Source: Gerris lacustris
Lineage: Eukaryota; Arthropoda; Insecta; Hemiptera; Gerridae
Assembly (NCBI GenBank): GCA_951217055.1
Contig: OX578279.1
Location: 40,945,610-41,009,609 of the forward strand
Length of the DNA stretch: 64,000 nucleotides
Direction of reading: 5' to 3'
Shown here: in pieces, positions 62,909 through 64,000 of the stretch
How positions within the stretch are numbered: the stretch's first letter is position 1
How the letters are laid out: each line of letters begins with the position of its first letter
Notes under the pieces: model-generated
Database searches by the model: none
Told to the model about the DNA's origin: nothing
What the model saw: the letters and a program-made list of their open reading frames with translations, nothing else
Program-made: the position numbers and the translations under genes

Positions 62909-63337
62909 TTTATCTACGATTTTTAGATTTAAATAATAAGTTCAGAAAAAAATAAACTTGCTGTATGTAAGTTCGTATCTCTCTTGATAGAGATGGCATT
63001 AATTCTTGAGTTGTATTTTTTGCCGAATCAATTATTTCTGGGAGGAGTATTATTATTTTTGTCAAAGTCACTTGATTCACTCATTGTTTTTCACAAAACA
63101 CTCGATATAAACAGTTACTTTAATAAAAGAACAGCAAATTAGTGTTATTAAATGTAAACAAACTCGCTAATCGTGCGTAAAGCTGAAGAATTTCACCCTA
63201 GGGCGGTAAAGAAGAGGAATTATTCTTCAGAACTATGAGACGCGCATGCGCAATGAATACAAGTACGTAAAGATTCACTTTCTACGCATCTAAACAGAGA
63301 TACAATGTTTATATTTCGTATCAATCGTAGATAAAGT
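62907..63337 (-). mobile_element. Family G TIR element, copy G2
   Basis: Reverse of 42903-43348: ACTTTATCTACGAT at left and CAATCGTAGATAAAGT at right. The recombinase-like fragment lies on the minus strand at about 62950-63090 (ATG at about 63088) with a Ser codon where G1 has a stop, but it carries its own frameshifts. The palindrome is partly deleted (63183-63230). Confidence 0.75.
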
Positions 63338-64000
63338 TAGTTTCTTAAAATATGGAAAGAAAACTTTAAATTTTCTTATATAACTAATATTTGAAATGAT
63401 CCTAATAAATGTGTTTGTCCTCAACCAAAACAAAACCTTAAATTATTAATTTATCTTTGAGAATTTGAAACTTTCTAGGTAATCAGAACAATTCAGATAT
63501 CAAAATTTATTTGTTACAATGACAAAGGGTTTATTTGTTTGTTACACTTGATACGGATCACATTCACAACGAATATGTTCACTAACAATAAAAATAAATA
63601 AAACACCATTAATCTTTATTGTGAGTTTAGATGTCTCGATCTTTAAAATAGAAATAAACTCTTAAGTCCTCCCGGATCTATAACGCCTCCTTATTACATG
63701 AGACACAAGACAACCAACAATAAAAAGTGAAAATTCTAACATAAGCATTATCTACTGTAATAATATGTAACTCGAGATTGAGAGACTATAGTTTAGTCTT
63801 TGGTTTTATTTCTTTTCTATAGATTGATTACTTTTCTTTTATTACATTCGATATATCGACGTGAAAGAGACGATAGAGTTTAAGTGTCGAAAGAGTCTCT
63901 TTAAATTTTCGTCCTGGTTTGTGACCTCGATATGAAACCAAAGGATACATATAGACAACAGTGGGGTATCTGTGGCTGAATATACAGTGGTTATCAAGTT
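63338..64000. other. No gene seen
   Basis: AT-rich DNA to the window end. Confidence 0.4.

Overview
The window looks like non-coding nuclear DNA from an animal, most likely an arthropod and possibly a hemipteran-type insect. It is very AT-rich (roughly 30% G+C by eye), full of homopolymers and (TA)n tracts, and packed with short DNA-transposon debris, tRNA-derived repeats and Penelope-like motifs. I found no convincing intact protein-coding gene on either strand. Open frames are short, low-complexity or lie inside repeats. The organism assignment is an inference from composition and repeat style.

Layout. Left part (1-10 kb): a GGAC-rich module joined to a family A repeat, a 142-bp direct duplication with a perfect hairpin between its copies, a family B fragment, an 84-bp minisatellite, two islands of higher G+C, then a 140-bp (TA)n tract. 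Middle-left (13-23 kb): a SINE relic, two Penelope-like motifs, an array of family F repeats starting on a (TA)n tract, then an F-like stretch interrupted by family A and by a 1,070-bp hAT element. The hAT element has an 8-bp target duplication and a decayed transposase C-terminus. Centre (26-43 kb): further A and B copies, a long foldback element (34.4 kb), a PIF/Harbinger-like MITE (36.1 kb), a possible 36-nt exon (37.7 kb), and a TIR element (42.9 kb) holding a broken N-terminus that resembles a tyrosine-recombinase-like protein. Right (46-64 kb): two adjacent A copies, two nearly perfect foldback elements (48.1 and 53.2 kb), a tandemly duplicated inverted-repeat element carrying a tRNA-like sequence (55.5-56.2 kb), another B copy, a second SINE relic and the second copy of the 42.9-kb element.

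There is no operon or pathway. The story is of nested and repeated insertion: family A (eight copies) is the commonest element, family B carries a poly(C) tract of very variable length, and several foldback elements have arms so similar that they must be young or recently converted. The most unusual items are the tRNA-bearing inverted-repeat duplication, the small element carrying recombinase-like coding sequence in both copies, and the 8-bp-TSD foldback element with identical arms.
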